Assembly (NCBI GenBank): GCA_035449045.1
Contig: DAOTKC010000022.1
Span: 1-24,975 of the forward strand
Source: DAOTKC01 sp035449045
GTDB taxonomy: Bacteria; Bacillota; Clostridia; Christensenellales; CAG-917
DNA length: 24,975 nt
Direction: 5' to 3'
A program made the translations under genes and the position numbers. Positions 1-8,944 of the stretch are shown piece after piece (the first letter of the stretch is position 1; each line of letters opens with the position of its first letter). The notes under the pieces were generated by a model, which did no database searches, was not told where the DNA came from, and worked only from the letters and a program-made list of their open reading frames with translations.

Positions 1-3000
1 GGGCTAATTATGACGTTGACTTTGTTGGACTGCGCCGTATCGTAGTTGTCGACGGCGGCGGCGTTGTAGCGCGCGACGCAGAAATATTTGCCGGCGTCGC
101 TCGGCGGGCCGCTCAAAACGTTGCCCTCCATGTCGGTGTAGACAAAGACGATTTTGGACATCAGCATCTCGTATTCGGCGGGCGTGGTGTTGGCGATAAC
201 GGGATTGTCAACGGTAACTTCGCTCATATTATAGGACACCGACTTGGAGTTGAGCTTGATGGAGAGCTGCTTTCTCGATATCGTCATGACGGACTGCGCC
301 TGCCATGGCGTGAAGTTGCCCGAAGGCCCTTCGTCATAGCTTGCGACGACTTTATAGACGCCCGCTTCCGTTATCGGGCCGGCAAGCGGCAAATCGGAGA
401 AGGTCAACCCGCCGTCGGTGCTCGGATAGTAGTCGTAGGTGAGATAGGCGGGCGAAATCAAGCTGTTGGTGCCCGTCACCGTCACCGACTTGGGAGTGCC
501 GTCGTAAATGAAGATGCGGTTGACCATGCTCAGCCCCTCGACGTAGGCGCGCTCGATGGTCAGCGTGGCGAACTCCGGCCTTAGGGCGAACTCGTAGTAG
601 AGCGCGGAAGCGCCCGAAAGGTCGATGTAGACGACGTAATAAACGGTGCGGCCGTCGGGCAGCGACATCGAGGTGCCTATCGGCGTCGAGGAGTTGGAAA
701 CTATGTCGGCGACGTAGGCGCCGTGCTCGTCCACCAGCGCGAACTTGGCGGTGGGATAGTGCATCTCGAGCACGTTAATGCCGGGAATCTGGCCGTTCTT
801 GAAGCCGTCGAACTTGAGTGTGATTTCGGGGTTGAGCCCTTTATAACCGCGCTTGTAGTTGTCGGTGTAAACGGTAACCACCGCTTTTCGGATGGTCAGC
901 TCACCCGTCGCTACGGTGACGCCGCCCGACGTAACCGTTTGGCCGTTCTGCGAGTCGTTGAAGGAGAAGTTGGACGCAATGTCTAGATTGGAAAGAAGAA
1001 CGCGGTGCGTGCCTACCGGCGTTGTCGGCTTAAAGGAGCTCGAAATAATGGGCAGGTCGGAGTCGCGGTCGGTATAAATGACCACTTTTTGTTCGATGCC
1101 GTTGGTGTCGGTGTAGACCCACCATTTCTGGGTGTCGATGACTTTGAGCGTCACCCACTCCAAATTGCCCATATAGTTCATGCGGTAGAGCTTGTTGAAA
1201 TTGAACTGTTGCGTGCCGTAGGGAACGGAGAGGTTCTCGGCATAGACGAAGACCTGCCGCTTGGTTATCGAGCCGCTGCCCTTGACGACAATATAGTCCT
1301 CGCCCGCCTGCGGTTCGCCCAGCGAGTAGTTGCTGACTAAGTTGGCGCCTAAGCCCGGCCCGTCCCAAAGTCCTTGTTGCAGCAGCACCGTCACCGTCTT
1401 GTTGGCGCCGGCGTTGGGCGTGTCGAAGGAGGCGCCGCCCGCTATCGGCCGCGCGTAGAGCGTCACCATGCCTATGCTGACGCGGACGCTGACGCCCGCA
1501 ATATCGAGGGATGTGGTGCCGTCGTAAATCTTGGGAGTGGTGATGACGGTGGGGCTGACGCGCATCGGCGTGATGGCGGCGGGGACGGTCGTCAAAAGAT
1601 AGACCTTGTCGCCCTCGGCTATCGCGCCCTTTAGGCGGTAGTTCATGACCGATACGCCGGCGCCGCCGTAGAGCTGGGATTCGGGGTTCTTGGAGAAATA
1701 AATCTTGGCGTGATTGGCGCCGTTTCCAAAGGCGTCAATCATGACGTTGGCCGAAAGGAACGTCTTGCCCGAGATGTTTAAGAAAATCTTGTCGCGGTCG
1801 GCGGCAATCAGGCCCTCGCCCGGTATTCCGTCCTCGGCGAGCTGGAAGGTATAGCTGACGTTGCCGTATACAGCGGTGGTGCCGTCGTAGACTTTGCCAG
1901 GCACGCTGATGAAACTGACGCCCAAGGGCCGCGGCGTGACGGTTATGTTCTGATATTTGACGTAGGAGCTTATGGTGTTTTGCAGATAGTAGCTCTTGGC
2001 GCTGGCGCCCGAGAAACCGTTGCCGTTCGGCCCGGCCTCGACGCGGAAGGTCGCAAGCACGTTATCCTTGACGTTGGCGTCGGCGAGCGTCACGGTATAG
2101 ACGACCGACACCGTGTCGCCCGCAACCAATCCCGAAAAGGCGGTGAGGCCGGTTAGTGATGCCGTCTTGGTGCCGTCGTAGACCTTGGGGCTGACCATGA
2201 CTTCGGCAAGGTTGATGGACACCATGCGACGCTCCACGGAGGCCGCCGCAGTCAAAACGACGGAGTTTTCATGCGCCTCGGGGTTAGCGCCGGTTTTGTC
2301 GGTCAGATTTACCGTCTCAAGCGGAATGATTTCGCCGTTTATGTAGGCAACCAGCGTGAAGTTGTTGAAGTAGCTGCCGCTCTCGGCAGAGAGCGCGATG
2401 CCGGATAACAGCACGTCATGGAGCGCGACGTTATTGCTCCCGTCGAAGACGACCCATGGATGCTGGGAAGCCTGCGTCCGTGTAGCGCCCTTTTTGACTA
2501 AATAGGCGTTTTGATAGGTCCAGTTGAACTGGGAAATCATCTCGGTGTTGCCGAGGAAAATATAGGTGGAATCCGTTATGGTGTATTCGGTGCCGTCCTT
2601 GGTGTAGCGGTAAGGCAGGCTGTTGACGTTGACCGAGGCGCCGCCGACGTTGACGGTGAAGCCGAAAGAATTGCCGTAGCCCGTAACCGAGGTAGTGGCG
2701 TCGTAGACCTTGGGAGTAAAGTTTATGCCGAGAACCAGCCGCGCTTTCAAAATTTCGGCGTAGAGAATGGGATAATCCTCGTCGGTGAGGCGGTAATTCT
2801 CAAAATAGGGGCCCGTCGGCTTGATTGAAATCGAGTTTATGGTGGCCGAAGTCGTTCCCACCTCGGCCGAGGTCAGCATGCAGGATATCTCAAGCTCAAT
2901 CGACTCGCCCGCTACCAGCGCGCCTGCGCCGAAGGAGTAAGTGACGCTGCCCGAATAAGAGCCGTCGAAAATCTTGTCGGAAAGGGTTAATATGATGCCG

Positions 3001-6000
3001 TTCTGGCCGTAGCTCAGCGTTTTCTTGGCTATTCTTGACAACACGTTTCTGGCTGTTATTACGATGGACGAGCCGTTTATCGTAACAGTGACATTTTCGT
3101 CGGTCGCGTTATAGACCAGATTGCTGGCGGCGTCCGTTATTTGATAGGTGAGCGTAACCGTGGCACGCGCAAGTTCGCTGACGGCGGGGCTTGCAAAAAC
3201 CACCTCGGCTTCGGGCGTGAAGTTGTCGAAGAGCGCGGGAAGGCTGAAGGAGGAAAGCTCGCCCCAGACGAGCCCGTCGTATTCTTTTTCGGCCACGACA
3301 AAGTCGGCCGTAACTATGGTGAAATCGAGCTTGGTTATATATGCCCCTCCGACGTGGAAGGTGTCGGCGGCATTCACAGTATCGCCCGAAGCGTCGACAA
3401 AGACATAATTTTGGGCTGCCGCGCCGCCGAAGCCCAGCCCGCGGTATTCGATATAAAGCCCGCTTCCCGCCGTAGCGGTGGGAATGTAATTGCCGCCTGA
3501 AAGCAGGCAGTAATCGGCGGTGAAAACCACCCTGACGTCGTCGGCGGCGCGCGCCTTGAAGTCGAAGTTTAAAGGGCTTCCCGCGAGGCTCACCGCGCTT
3601 ATGCCGTCGTAAACTTTATTCTGCGTAATGAAAAATTCGTCGCCGACGGTAACTTGCCGCGGCGTAATCGTAAACCTCAATCCCTCAAGGCTCCCCGCCG
3701 CGCCGTAGTTAAAGACTATGGTGTAGTTTGCTCCCGCCGTAAACGCCTGATTTATCGCGATGCCGTAATAGGCGGACGTCGGAAGCAGGGTGTTGACGGA
3801 ATCGAATCTGCCGCCGTCGGCGGTCAGCGCGCCGTCTCTTAAAATCCGTTTAAAGCTGCCCGCAAGAACGCTGCCGTCGTCGAGCTTGCCCGTGACGCTA
3901 AAGGCGACGGGAAGGTCGGCGTCGCCGTATTGCTTAGTCAGCGCGGCTTCGTCGATTGTAATCGTTATTTGACGCGGAACGACGGCGAAATAGCTGCCGT
4001 TTTCGCTGGCGGAAAGCACCTCGAAATTGCCGCTGTCGGCGCTTTCGGCATAAGTATAGGCGCCGGACTCACCCGAACGCGACAGCACTTTGGCATTTGT
4101 AAGCATGATGGGATATTGCCCCACGCCCAGTCCCGAAGGCACGGCGACGGTCGCCGAAATTTTAAGCAAGGGATATTCGCCCGCGAACATTTGTGAAAGC
4201 GTGCCCGCCTCGTCGTCCTCGCGTATTATTACCGATGCCGACAGCATGGGGTCGGCAATGGCGTCGCCGTAGACAAAGCTTGTCGCGGCAAAACGGACGT
4301 AGATAGGCGCTTTGGAAACCAAAACGTCCCAGCGAGAGATAAAGTATTCACCGTATTTCGCGGTGTATGCGGCGGGAACGGCCAAGCGGAGCTCGGCGGC
4401 GCCGCCGTAGAAGCCCACCGGACTCAATCTGGTGAGCGAGGCGTCATAGGCAATCGAAAACACCAGCGCGTCGGCGTTCGGGTATAACAATTCGAAGGTG
4501 TCGCCTGCGTCCAGCCCTTCAATCGACCAATCCGAGCCGTAAACCGAATAGAGGTCGGCGGCAGGCACGTCGTAGGATGGGTTCTCGATGCCGTAAATGC
4601 GTTTGATGAGGTTGCCGGGAAGCAGATTGAGCCAGGTGCCCGACATTGCGGGCGATTCAACCAGCTCAATATAGACCTCGGCAAAGAATTCGATGATATA
4701 GTTCTCTTCGGCAAAGTCGCCGATGGGGCTCAATGTATTAATCGTAATGAGGCGGCTTTCGCCCGCGGTCTCGGTTTCATAGCTCTCATACCCTTGATAG
4801 GCGAGGTTGCCCTCGAAGACCAAGGCTAAATCGGCAGTGTCGCCCGTGTAGTAGAATTTTATGGTTTCAAGGCCCTCGTCAAGGGGCACACCCGCAACCT
4901 TGGTCTGGTTGGCATAGGGATAGACGCTGATCGCCCGCTTGTGGATGGTGAAAACCTTGCCCGCCGTTTCGGTGTTGATGTAGTAGTTGTCGGCGGCGAG
5001 CGTAAAGGGGTTCATGGGGTCGGCCTCTATCTCATAGTCGCCGGCGCCGTCGGAGGTGCCGCTCCTTCTGAAGCCGCCCGAGATGATTTGAGTTTCGTTT
5101 TCGCCCTCGACAAAGCCCGACGCCGTCCAGCCGATGACGGGATCGGGATCGCCGTATATCTTGGACGCATTCTGGGCGGTTATGGTGAGCTGTCTCTTAA
5201 AGACGGTGTAGACAAAACCGGGCATTTCGCCGAACGTCACTTCGTAGTTTTGGGGATCGCCCGAGCCGAAGTCGGAAATCTCGTCGACTACAATGGGATA
5301 GATGCCGGCGTTAACGCCGTTTATCTTGAAGGTGACCCTAAGCATCTCGCCCGCCACGCCCGTTTGAAGGTCGTAATAGTCGAATACGCCGAGGTAAGTG
5401 ATGGTGTGCGGCATGCCGGTGTAGACGTCGGCTACGCTGAAGTTCTCGGTTTCGTAACTTTCGAAAACCTTGTAAACGGGCGCCTTTTCGATAGTCCAAA
5501 CGGCGCTCGTGAAAGCGACAGCATAGTTAGTAAATGTCAGCGTGCCAATCGTTATATTGTAGATTCCCGCGTTTTTGGAAGGAATGGCGAGCGCGCCCGA
5601 CGCCGTGGTTTCGGCGGTGTCGCCGCCCACAAATCCCGTCGCGGTGTAGCTTAGCGCGGGCATGGCGCCGTTATATACCGAGGTTCCCGCGTTGGCAACT
5701 ACGGCAAGCGGCGCGGGCTTTATGATGAAGACGCCCGAGGCGGTGTTGGACTGGTAGCCGTCGCTCATATGGACGGCCTCGACGTAGTAAGTGCCGGCGT
5801 TCTTGGGCGGCACAGGCAGTTCCGCCCCGCCCTGCGAGGCGTAGTATCTAACCGTGAGACCTGCCGTGCTCGGCATATCAATGTTATAGGAAATGACGGC
5901 GGCAACGCCCGAGCCCGTATAGATGTTGACGGGATTGGCAATCGCTATCTCGATGAGCCGCTTATAGAATAAGGCGTAGCGCGCCGTGCCCTGCACTAAA

Positions 6001-8807
6001 TAGCGCGAATCCCAGAACGGCCGCTCTACGTGGTTTGCGGTGTCGACAAGGACGGAGAGCTCGTAGTTCGAGGCGCCTTCCAAAATCTCGGAGTATTCCC
6101 AAAGGTTATATTTGGCGAACAGGAAATCCTCATACATCGAGATGTTGACAACGGCGGTTTCGCCGCGCTTGAAGACGGCGCGGTAAAGCGTGTAGACAAC
6201 GCCCTCGACCGTGATTTGGCTCAGCGAATAATCGACGCCGGGTTCAAATTCGGCAACGCCGCCGTGCGCCGTTCCCATCGAGTTGTCGACGTAAAACTCA
6301 ACAAAATAATCGGTCGGGTCGTAGAGGAAGCCGTAGGCGAGAGTTTCCGAAATATTGCCCGCCTGGTCGACGGCGCGCGTGAACACCGTCTTGAGGCCGG
6401 GCGAGGTAACGCCTAAGGCGGGCAGGCTTAACTCAAAGAACATTCCCTGCGCAAACAGATCGGCGCCCGATACCGACACTCTGCCGCTCGGCTCGAAGCC
6501 CGAGGACAGGCTGAACTGAAGCTCGACATCATCAAGATGGTCGTCGTAGAAAGATGAGAAATCGAGCTCGATCGAAGTGCCGTCGGTATACCACGTCTTG
6601 GGCGCGGGCGGATTGTAGGCATAGTCGTCGAAAGTCAGCGTTTCGGCCTCGTCGGGGCGGTTTCGGTCAATCTTGAACGTCATCGGCGTGGCGAGGTTAT
6701 ATTCAAGACCTGCGCCCGAAAGCGCGGCGAAAGACAGCTCGGCGTCATAATCCTCAAAGAGCTTTAATTCCTCGTCGGAATAATCGAAGCAGAGCCTCAG
6801 ATAGAAAGTATCGACCGAATTTTCGTCGGCGTAGAGGTTTGCTACGACGTAAAAGCCGCTCGAATATAGCTCGTATGTAGCGTCTTGGACTATTTCAATG
6901 AGGTCGTCGTCGCCGAAATGATAGAAGAATTTGACGCCGCTTCGCCTCAAAATGTCGACACTCAAAAGCTCGTCAAAGCTCTCGGCGAGCGTCAGCTCAA
7001 TTTCGACGGCGTAGCGCGTCCATGCGCCCGCCCACTGCGCCGCGGTGTAGGTCTGGAACAGCGAGCCGCTTCCGGGTATGTCGGGGTTGACGTTTTGATA
7101 GAGGTTAATCTTGGTGACGCTGAAGGCGGGTGTGGTATAGTCCACCTTGAAATAATAGTAATAGACATCGGTCGTGGAGCCTGCGTAATTTCTGCCGAAC
7201 AGCGCCAGACAGTAGTAGCCGGTGTTTTTGAAAATCTCGGAAAACGCCAGCGAGGAGTTCATTGAGCTTCGCCAGCTCGGCGAGCCTGCGGGCACCGGCG
7301 CTACGGTAAAGTTTCGCGTGCGCGTGACAGAATAATAATATACCGTGGGCGAAAGCCCGTCGAGGTCGGGCACCAGCGCGGCAAGCTCGATAAAGGCGTT
7401 TTTGGAAACTACCCAGTTGACGGAGTCGAGGACGGCGGAAAGCGCGGCTTCGCTGCCGAATTCGCCGAAATCAAAGGCGGTGCCGTCATGCGAGATGGGC
7501 CCTACGATGGGGAAATCGGGGCTATATTGGTCGCTTTCGGGCTCATAGGCGTGCGGCTGATACCTGTCGATGCCGCGGACGTCGATGATTTCCGTCCGCG
7601 CCAAATTGCCGTTGTCGGTCATGGTGACGGCGATGCTTAAGTTTTCAACTATCTCAACTTTAAACTCTATCCACTGACAGACGGGTTCACCGCTCCCCGT
7701 GTAGGTATCGTGGCTGACATAGGCAAATCTGGCGGCGGGAGTGACGAGGTCGTCCTCTGTGAAGATGTCGTGCCAGACGTCGGGCACAAGATTTTCGGGA
7801 GTCAGCAAAAACATGGTGTCATTAAAGGCCACCTTGTTTATGCCCGTTATTTCCTGAGGCATCTCTTCGCCCGGCTTGGGCTTGGCCATATCGGTTATGA
7901 CCAGGCTGGTTATGTTTTTGTTGCCGTTATACCAAGCGGGGAACTTGAAGGTGCTCTTGCCGTCGGGAGAGGTTAAGATGTTGAGAGTGTCGACGGTTTT
8001 CCCCGATATTCTGTTGTTTTCTTCCTCGGTCGCGCAGGGGAAACCGACGTCGCCGAGAACGTAAGGAACCATAGTGAGCGCGGTAATCTTGGGCGCGGAG
8101 TAGTCGCTTAAGGAAAAGCTCACCGAGAGGTTGGAGTAGTTGACGGAGGCAGAGTTGTTGTCCATTATCGTGCCTGTGCAGATGACGGCGGCAAGCACGG
8201 TGTCGGCATTGAGCGTGGTCGTCACGTTGATGGCGCGGGGAGTGCCGCCCGAAGCGGGAACGTCGGGAGTGCCCGTCGTAACGCCGGTGGCGATGGTCTC
8301 CATGTTGAACACGGGAGTATCGCCCGCTGTAAACTGCTTGATGGCTAAAACGCAGGTGACGTTGCCGCTGGCGCCGGTGGGCAACGCGGCAAAGGTCATG
8401 TTCACCCTGCCCGTCGCGACGGCCGTCGCAAGCGTGCCTTCGGTGTCGATTTGGATTAAGAAAGCGGCAAACCACGTTTTGCCTTCCGCCGAGCCGATGC
8501 CCAAGAACTTGTCCTGAAAAGCGAAGTTGATGGCGCCGGTATCGCCGTTTCTCGCGCAGGTGATGGTGCCCTCGCCGGAGTCGAGGTTATGCCCCAAATA
8601 TTCGGTGTAGGCGAAGGAAGTGTCGGCAAGCTTAGCCGCCTCTATCTCGTTGAAGACGACGGCGAGATCGCTCGCGACTACCGGTCCCGCGGCCTCGGCG
8701 GCTAGGATCTGCCCGCCGCCGAAAAGCCCGATGATGAGCGCGAGAGCGATTGCGAGCAGCGCCATAGCGGCGGCCTTTTTCTTTCCGAACTGAGTTTGTG
8801 CTTTCAT
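1..8807 (-). CDS. Giant secreted MBG/YDG-repeat surface protein (3' end outside window)
   Basis: Reading the minus strand from the ATG at 8807, I find no stop codon to the left edge: 2,935 complete codons, so the C-terminus is missing. Residues 1-39 form a Sec signal peptide. Residues about 40-237 are a beta-rich head. Residues about 237-950 are Ig-like, with 'VDQAGN' near 813. From about 957 onward there are roughly 19 MBG/YDG-type repeat cores, for example 'KIYGDPDP' near 1215, 'KQYGDADLP' near 1626, 'KVYDGTKTA' near 2206 and 'GKVYDGTTAV' near 2303. These are joined by 'ITPRP/ITKRQ' linkers typical of such arrays. The start is supported by AGGAG five bases upstream and the signal peptide directly behind it. 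The gene lies 137 bases downstream of another giant repeat gene on the same strand. Known MBG/YDG proteins are exported adhesin-like stalks; adhesion itself is inference. No catalytic motif was seen. The membrane or wall anchor would lie outside the window. Confidence 0.93.
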   Translation of the reverse strand, partial: MKAQTQFGKKKAAAMALLAIALALIIGLFGGGQILAAEAAGPVVASDLAVVFNEIEAAKLADTSFAYTEYLGHNLDSGEGTITCARNGDTGAINFAFQDKFLGIGSAEGKTWFAAFLIQIDTEGTLATAVATGRVNMTFAALPTGASGNVTCVLAIKQFTAGDTPVFNMETIATGVTTGTPDVPASGGTPRAINVTTTLNADTVLAAVICTGTIMDNNSASVNYSNLSVSFSLSDYSAPKITALTMVPYVLGDVGFPCATEEENNRISGKTVDTLNILTSPDGKSTFKFPAWYNGNKNITSLVITDMAKPKPGEEMPQEITGINKVAFNDTMFLLTPENLVPDVWHDIFTEDDLVTPAARFAYVSHDTYTGSGEPVCQWIEFKVEIVENLSIAVTMTDNGNLARTEIIDVRGIDRYQPHAYEPESDQYSPDFPIVGPISHDGTAFDFGEFGSEAALSAVLDSVNWVVSKNAFIELAALVPDLDGLSPTVYYYSVTRTRNFTVAPVPAGSPSWRSSMNSSLAFSEIFKNTGYYCLALFGRNYAGSTTDVYYYYFKVDYTTPAFSVTKINLYQNVNPDIPGSGSLFQTYTAAQWAGAWTRYAVEIELTLAESFDELLSVDILRRSGVKFFYHFGDDDLIEIVQDATYELYSSGFYVVANLYADENSVDTFYLRLCFDYSDEELKLFEDYDAELSFAALSGAGLEYNLATPMTFKIDRNRPDEAETLTFDDYAYNPPAPKTWYTDGTSIELDFSSFYDDHLDDVELQFSLSSGFEPSGRVSVSGADLFAQGMFFELSLPALGVTSPGLKTVFTRAVDQAGNISETLAYGFLYDPTDYFVEFYVDNSMGTAHGGVAEFEPGVDYSLSQITVEGVVYTLYRAVFKRGETAVVNISMYEDFLFAKYNLWEYSEILEGASNYELSVLVDTANHVERPFWDSRYLVQGTARYALFYKRLIEIAIANPVNIYTGSGVAAVISYNIDMPSTAGLTVRYYASQGGAELPVPPKNAGTYYVEAVHMSDGYQSNTASGVFIIKPAPLAVVANAGTSVYNGAMPALSYTATGFVGGDTAETTASGALAIPSKNAGIYNITIGTLTFTNYAVAFTSAVWTIEKAPVYKVFESYETENFSVADVYTGMPHTITYLGVFDYYDLQTGVAGEMLRVTFKINGVNAGIYPIVVDEISDFGSGDPQNYEVTFGEMPGFVYTVFKRQLTITAQNASKIYGDPDPVIGWTASGFVEGENETQIISGGFRRSGTSDGAGDYEIEADPMNPFTLAADNYYINTETAGKVFTIHKRAISVYPYANQTKVAGVPLDEGLETIKFYYTGDTADLALVFEGNLAYQGYESYETETAGESRLITINTLSPIGDFAEENYIIEFFAEVYIELVESPAMSGTWLNLLPGNLIKRIYGIENPSYDVPAADLYSVYGSDWSIEGLDAGDTFELLYPNADALVFSIAYDASLTRLSPVGFYGGAAELRLAVPAAYTAKYGEYFISRWDVLVSKAPIYVRFAATSFVYGDAIADPMLSASVIIREDDEAGTLSQMFAGEYPLLKISATVAVPSGLGVGQYPIMLTNAKVLSRSGESGAYTYAESADSGNFEVLSASENGSYFAVVPRQITITIDEAALTKQYGDADLPVAFSVTGKLDDGSVLAGSFKRILRDGALTADGGRFDSVNTLLPTSAYYGIAINQAFTAGANYTIVFNYGAAGSLEGLRFTITPRQVTVGDEFFITQNKVYDGISAVSLAGSPLNFDFKARAADDVRVVFTADYCLLSGGNYIPTATAGSGLYIEYRGLGFGGAAAQNYVFVDASGDTVNAADTFHVGGAYITKLDFTIVTADFVVAEKEYDGLVWGELSSFSLPALFDNFTPEAEVVFASPAVSELARATVTLTYQITDAASNLVYNATDENVTVTINGSSIVITARNVLSRIAKKTLSYGQNGIILTLSDKIFDGSYSGSVTYSFGAGALVAGESIELEISCMLTSAEVGTTSATINSISIKPTGPYFENYRLTDEDYPILYAEILKARLVLGINFTPKVYDATTSVTGYGNSFGFTVNVGGASVNVNSLPYRYTKDGTEYTITDSTYIFLGNTEMISQFNWTYQNAYLVKKGATRTQASQHPWVVFDGSNNVALHDVLLSGIALSAESGSYFNNFTLVAYINGEIIPLETVNLTDKTGANPEAHENSVVLTAAASVERRMVSINLAEVMVSPKVYDGTKTASLTGLTAFSGLVAGDTVSVVYTVTLADANVKDNVLATFRVEAGPNGNGFSGASAKSYYLQNTISSYVKYQNITVTPRPLGVSFISVPGKVYDGTTAVYGNVSYTFQLAEDGIPGEGLIAADRDKIFLNISGKTFLSANVMIDAFGNGANHAKIYFSKNPESQLYGGAGVSVMNYRLKGAIAEGDKVYLLTTVPAAITPMRVSPTVITTPKIYDGTTSLDIAGVSVRVSIGMVTLYARPIAGGASFDTPNAGANKTVTVLLQQGLWDGPGLGANLVSNYSLGEPQAGEDYIVVKGSGSITKRQVFVYAENLSVPYGTQQFNFNKLYRMNYMGNLEWVTLKVIDTQKWWVYTDTNGIEQKVVIYTDRDSDLPIISSSFKPTTPVGTHRVLLSNLDIASNFSFNDSQNGQTVTSGGVTVATGELTIRKAVVTVYTDNYKRGYKGLNPEITLKFDGFKNGQIPGINVLEMHYPTAKFALVDEHGAYVADIVSNSSTPIGTSMSLPDGRTVYYVVYIDLSGASALYYEFALRPEFATLTIERAYVEGLSMVNRIFIYDGTPKSVTVTGTNSLISPAYLTYDYYPSTDGGLTFSDLPLAGPITEAGVYKVVASYDEGPSGNFTPWQAQSVMTISRKQLSIKLNSKSVSYNMSEVTVDNPVIANTTPAEYEMLMSKIVFVYTDMEGNVLSGPPSDAGKYFCVARYNAAAVDNYDTAQSNKVNVIIS
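3..5940 (-). repeat. MBG/YDG protein-repeat array, left-hand gene
   Basis: Repeated domains of roughly 75-175 residues run from about residue 957 to the window edge. MBG-like cores ('YGDPDP...ASGF') dominate near residues 1045-1650. YDG-like cores ('KVYDGxxAV') dominate near 1730-2440, and the rest is mixed. Core approximate positions include 5165, 4595, 4275, 3930, 3620, 2980, 2715, 2190, 1900, 1535, 865 and 515. On the plus strand the YDG core appears as recurring 'gccgtcgtagac'-like words. Apart from these 12-15-base cores the units are strongly diverged, so the array looks old rather than freshly amplified. Confidence 0.85.
5960..8100 (-). other. Ig-like/linker region between head and repeat array, left-hand protein
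   Basis: Residues about 237-950 contain several beta-sandwich-like segments with 'SAP', 'DYTTPAF' and 'NRPDEAET' boundary motifs and a 'RAVDQAGNISETL' strand near residue 813. That strand is the 'D-AGN' signature common in bacterial Ig-like domains. The individual domain borders cannot be set by eye. No enzyme motif is visible. Confidence 0.5.
8100..8690 (-). other. N-terminal beta-rich head domain of the left-hand protein
   Basis: Residues about 40-237 are rich in Val/Thr/Ser/Asn and alternate like beta strands. They contain three spaced cysteines ('TITC', 'NVTC', 'AVICTG') and end in 'SNLSVSFSLSDYSAP', where the Ig-like region starts. I do not recognise a named family. The fold may be jelly-roll or lectin-like, which is inference. 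The head of the upstream paralogue ends with a similar 'SNINIQFSTADTTAP', so the two probably share an architecture. Confidence 0.45.
8691..8807 (-). other. Sec signal peptide of the left-hand giant protein
   Basis: The first 39 residues begin MKAQTQFGKKK, a basic n-region. A hydrophobic core of about 15-18 residues follows (MALLAIALALIIGLF), then GGGQILAAEA. A plausible signal peptidase I site is after Ala-Glu-Ala (residues 37-39), before Ala-Gly-Pro. This is a standard export signal and independently supports the start at 8807. The exact cleavage point is uncertain by a few residues. Confidence 0.88.
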
Positions 8808-8812
8808 GGCTA

Positions 8813-8817
8813 CTCCT
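8813..8817 (-). promoter_or_regulatory. Ribosome binding site (AGGAG) for the left-hand giant gene
   Basis: The minus strand reads AGGAG, then TAGCC, then ATG at 8807. This is a canonical Shine-Dalgarno core at five-base spacing, and it decides the start together with the signal peptide. Confidence 0.85.
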
Positions 8818-8849
8818 ATGATGTTACACTGTATCCGTTGCGTTTATTG

Positions 8850-8869
8850 GCGCGCGGAGTTCCGTGCGC
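8850..8869 (-). other. GC-rich imperfect hairpin in the intergenic gap
   Basis: The gap between the two genes is 8808-8944. The minus strand reads GCGCACGG-AACT-CCGCGCGC, an 8-bp stem with one A/C mismatch and a four-base loop, about 43 bases before the start codon. No run of T follows it on the minus strand (CAATAAACG), so a classic intrinsic terminator is not supported. It could be an attenuator, an mRNA-stability element or chance. I see no convincing -35/-10 promoter in the gap, so the two genes may be co-transcribed. Confidence 0.35.
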
Positions 8870-8944
8870 TTAAGAATTATTTGGTTTTTCGGCGTTTTTC
8901 GGACTGCCGAGTTTTTCTGTTACCCTTTAGCCTTGGGTTATTGC

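Noticed and set aside
3..5940. The recurring 'gccgtcgtagac'-like words as a CRISPR or DNA-level regulatory repeat
   Set aside because: Spacing is irregular (hundreds of bases) and the words encode the conserved Val-Tyr-Asp-Gly core in frame. They are protein-repeat cores, not a CRISPR array.
8850..8869. An intrinsic transcription terminator after the upstream gene
   Set aside because: The stem has a mismatch and is not followed by a T-run on the coding strand, so it is kept only as an unexplained hairpin.
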